From NCBI RefSeq assembly GCF_003097135.1, contig NZ_QEQL01000006.1, forward strand, positions 124,001 through 188,000: 64,000 nucleotides of DNA. The letters run 5' to 3'. This DNA comes from Pseudomonas sp. URIL14HWK12:I12 (GTDB taxonomy: Bacteria; Pseudomonadota; Gammaproteobacteria; Pseudomonadales; Pseudomonadaceae). The notes under the pieces were generated by a model, which searched no databases, had not been told where the DNA came from, and saw only the letters and a program-made list of their open reading frames with translations. Numbering within the stretch: position 1 is the stretch's first letter; each line of letters opens with the position of its first letter. Shown here piece after piece: positions 62,001 through 64,000 of the stretch. Made by a program: the position numbers and the translations under genes.

Positions 62001-62344
62001 TCAGGAAGTGCCGCGCAAACGCATCCCATCCGCCCTCTTAACTTTCCATATCCTGATGGATAACAACAGGGCTGCAGCCAACAGCACGGCGCTTTGCGCA
62101 TTGACATACACTGCGAGGTCAGGAGCGTCTGGCTCAAATACGTAGAAGCATGGCAGCAGAATCAAGAACATCATTGTATTGACTGATAGTTGAGGCCCCT
62201 GCGTGTCGTTTAGCGCACGCAAGTGTGCGAATGCTAGGGTCAGAAACCCGCCGCAGGAAAGATAGCCATAGCCTCTCGAACGTACCGCACCGCGAATTAG
62301 TTCAGCAGCTCGACCAATATCACCACGGTGCCTTAGCGCTCTAC
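62001..62344 (-). pseudogene. C-terminal fragment of an unidentified membrane protein
   Basis: The minus-strand frame ending at 62001 codes for a plausible tail: two hydrophobic segments (MMFLILLPCFYVF and YVNAQSAVLLAAALLLSIRIW) then a basic end KVKRADGMRLRGTS. Upstream the frame stays open to about 62471, but the residues there (PRPLPGPVPADRLGNPKKHQ) do not look natural and there is no convincing start. GC is visibly lower than in the neighbours. I read it as a decayed remnant; a real short gene beginning at an internal start is possible. Confidence 0.45.
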
Positions 62345-62475
62345 TTAAGGGGTCAACCGGTCTTCGATCACCGGGCTGATGCTTTTTTGGGTTACCCAGG
62401 CGATCGGCAGGCACAGGTCCAGGTAGGGGGCGTGGGGTCGCCAAAGGCCATCCCGTGGCCCGCATTGGCACTCAT
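62345..62475 (-). pseudogene. gene fragment in a second frame
   Basis: In a frame different from the one above, a protein-like peptide ends at the TAA at 62345: it contains HAPYLDLCLPIAWV and TQKSISPVIEDRLTP. It has no start of its own and is cut where the DUF6622-type gene ends (its stop lies at 62472-62474). The origin is unknown. Confidence 0.3.
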
Positions 62476-62975
62476 CGCGGGGCTACCAGGTTAGCGCTGC
62501 CAGGTTTGAAGAAGCGCAGTAGCCGTACGCTACGCCCTAAGATCAAGCCATTGATCAAGCCGGCGGCTAGGGAGGAGGAGGCGACGGCGAACAGCGCATC
62601 GGCCTGTTCTGGATGCACTGCGGCTTCATAACCGCTGTAGTAACGCCAGGCGAAAAAGGCCCAATAGACGATCAGCACTTTAACGGTGCCGGCAATGATT
62701 AACCGCTCACCGTCGTGTTCGGCTGTGCGATAGGTGTACAGGTACTGCGCTATCCCGCCCCCGGCCAGCAGTGCCGTGGCATAGATCAATAGCGGCAAGG
62801 CAACGCCCTGGGAAAACTTCAACGACGTTAAAGAGAGAGCGATGAAGATTGCCGGCGTCAGTATCAGTGAGCGTTTGGTTTCCTCATTTTTGAAGCAGGC
62901 AAGGATCCCGTAGTAGGTCACTATGAAGAACACCGCATACACCCACAGCGGTGTGGCACGAAGGATATCCAGCAT
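62472..62975 (-). CDS. DUF6622-type membrane protein
   Basis: The 167-residue protein has four to five hydrophobic segments: MLDILRATPLWVYAVFFIVTYYG-type start (first 20 residues fit the family), then ILTPAIFIALSLTSL, ALPLLIYATALLAGGGIAQYL, a charged turn (TYRTAEHDGERLII), and two more. It appears intact with an ATG at 62975. It lies in the lower-GC mscL-fpr interval, so it may be accessory. Function is unknown. Confidence 0.6.
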   Translation of the reverse strand: MLDILRATPLWVYAVFFIVTYYGILACFKNEETKRSLILTPAIFIALSLTSLKFSQGVALPLLIYATALLAGGGIAQYLYTYRTAEHDGERLIIAGTVKVLIVYWAFFAWRYYSGYEAAVHPEQADALFAVASSSLAAGLINGLILGRSVRLLRFFKPGSANLVAPR

Positions 62976-63535
62976 AAAAGGCCCTGGGCTAAGTGAAAGG
63001 AGTTGGCAACCGGGCGGATCAGTTCGGCGCCAGCACTGAATTAAGCGCATCCATTAGCCGGCCCGGCTTGCCGCGGGTGTTATGGCGCGGCCCTTCCAAG
63101 TGGCTTGCGGGTGGTTGGCGGTGACATTCACCAAAACCGCTACGCAGTCTTTGCCGTCCTCGGCGGTCGACAACGTGCCTGAGGGTGGTTTGAAGTACAA
63201 CGTTCTTCAGGGACGCTCCGCTTGAGGGAAGGTCAAAATCATAAAATCAGTCGAAATTTTCAGAATTCCCGAGCCCTCGGATTTTTTGCGATCAGATCTT
63301 TCCCAGCCTGCGAATTTTCTTGAGAGGGCTTGTGGTCGATCGCCGACAGCTTGTCCAAAGGAATCCCTCGAACGTTTTGGGTTTTCGCTGATATCACAAC
63401 AGTGACGGAACACAGGTTAATCGCAAGCGATTCCAGCCGGCCATAACATTTAAAAAGAAGGGAATTTTCCCAACCAGGTCATGATAGACATCGCTCCTGA
63501 ACGCTCAGGCTTTATAAAAAACCTTGTAGCTTGTT

Positions 63536-63545
63536 GGGGGGGGGG
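63536..63545. repeat. homopolymer of ten G
   Basis: Ten consecutive G occur in the gene-poor interval after GCTTGTT. Such runs are unusual in Pseudomonas chromosomes outside slippage-prone loci, and are also a common place for sequencing error. Confidence 0.9.
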
Positions 63546-63751
63546 CTACGGATAAAGAAGACCAAGCACAGGATCAAAACATTGGCTTTCTGAGTCTTTG
63601 TTGGTTGTAAGTATTCTCGTACTTAGCCTACGCCGATCTATACAGTGTCATATCGCTAAGCGGTGGTCGAAGCACTCATTCACATGGACAAAAAAACTTA
63701 CAGGCCGAAAGATACTGCCCCCATGATCTACCCATTACGCCAAGCCAAGCG

Positions 63752-63787
63752 CAGGCCCAGGTCCAGGTCCAGGCCCAGGCCCAGGCC
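63752..63787. repeat. six-copy hexamer tandem repeat (CAGGYC)
   Basis: Six copies of CAGG followed by CC or TC run in tandem, in the order CC, TC, TC, CC, CC, CC. The array lies 45 bases past the fpr stop, in its likely 3' untranslated region. Confidence 0.9.
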
Positions 63788-63831
63788 CGCGCAGATCCTG
63801 CAAGCACTGCTTGATCCGCGGCTGGGTTCAG

Positions 63832-64000
63832 TTACCAGTAGTTCTCCACCGCCACCTGCCCAGGCCGGCGGCTCAGGGCCAGTTGCATGTCACGGGCTTT
63901 GAGCAGGGCGCGGGTGTCTTCGATCATCTGCGGATTGCCGCAGATCATTACCCGCGAATGTTCGGGGCTCAGCGCAACGCCAGCGGCCGCTTCGAGGCCG
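63832..64000 (-). CDS. fpr: ferredoxin-NADP reductase, C-terminal part (5' end outside window)
   Basis: Minus-strand frame from the window edge to TAA at 63832 encodes the C-terminal 55 or so residues, including VMICGNPQMIEDTRALL (NADP-binding) and the typical terminus RPGQVAVENYW. This is the end of Fpr, which passes electrons between NADPH and ferredoxin or flavodoxin and helps in oxidative stress and iron release. Only the last third of the NADP domain is visible. Confidence 0.9.
   Translation of the reverse strand, partial: GLEAAAGVALSPEHSRVMICGNPQMIEDTRALLKARDMQLALSRRPGQVAVENYW

Larger units (their letters stand above)
62976..63831. other. AT-richer gene-poor interval between DUF6622-type gene and fpr
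   Basis: No convincing complete gene is present in these 856 bases. A minus-strand 68-codon frame (63207-63413) continues in phase after its stop into a second open stretch to 63054 that encodes protein-like sequence (YFKPPSGTLSTAEDGKDC), suggesting a broken gene. A ten-G tract and a hexamer repeat are listed separately. I see no integrase, terminal repeats or RNA family I can name. Confidence 0.5.

Noticed and set aside
62225..62494. 89-codon plus-strand frame in the mscL-fpr interval
   Set aside because: No start context or recognisable motif; opposite frames look at least as protein-like, so neither can be trusted as a gene.
63752..63787. Possible CRISPR-like repeat array
   Set aside because: Units are six bases with no spacers, so this is a simple tandem repeat.
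63663..63902. 79-codon plus-strand frame across the hexamer repeat
   Set aside because: It runs into the fpr gene on the other strand, and its Arg/Pro-rich part only translates the CAGGYC repeat.

Overview
The window is a high-GC bacterial chromosome segment from a Pseudomonas of the P. putida group. The evidence is a run of household genes whose order closely follows the ndh/clpB to radA/mscL part of Pseudomonas chromosomes (recalled gene order, not searched), Pseudomonas-specific proteins (MorA, a MapZ-type PilZ protein, a PP0621-family protein) and tight, overlapping gene packing.

Layout. 1-9300: type II NADH dehydrogenase, branched-chain and aromatic aminotransferases, uronate dehydrogenase, a SulP transporter, a cysteine-cluster protein, and a choline-binding protein directly abutting an HSL-family hydrolase. 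9346-9705: a Lys-Pro-Asn tRNA operon with a near-consensus promoter and a terminator. 9765-15712: clpB with a sigma-32 type promoter, a YfiH-type laccase-domain gene coupled to rluD, bamD and a small zinc-ribbon gene. 15702-26149: type IV pilus block with pilS-pilR, thiO, and a six-gene minor pilin operon (fimU-like, pilV, pilW, pilX, pilY1, pilE) whose members mostly overlap or abut, plus a separate divergent pseudopilin. 26142-33489: the ispH-fkpB-lspA-ileS-ribF chain and murJ. 33677-39684: rpsT, creA, proB, obg, rpmA, rplU, ispB, yjdM and an 80-aa gene preceded by a Fur-like site. 39760-49270: fklB, a UPF0114 protein, a Lon-like protease, secreted or envelope proteins (DUF3015, DUF4105, a lipoprotein), a GreA/GreB-like protein and ettA. 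49508-61929: morA (PAS-GGDEF-EAL), glyA, an unrecognised 194-aa gene, the yjiA-ybdD-cstA cluster, a MapZ-type PilZ gene, a HAD phosphatase, radA and mscL. 61930-63831: a lower-GC junk-like interval between mscL and fpr holding one plausible membrane protein gene, gene fragments, a ten-G tract and a hexamer repeat. The window ends inside fpr (ferredoxin-NADP reductase).

Functional themes are translation and cell-envelope housekeeping, type IV pilus assembly and its two-component control, and cyclic-di-GMP signalling (MorA makes or breaks c-di-GMP; the PilZ protein 5.5 kb away should bind it). I see no CRISPR array, prophage, intact insertion sequence, or clear antiphage or toxin system. The best candidates for undescribed biology are the 194-aa orphan at 54843, the choline-binding protein/hydrolase pair, the PilY1 with a degenerate calcium loop, and the mscL-fpr interval.
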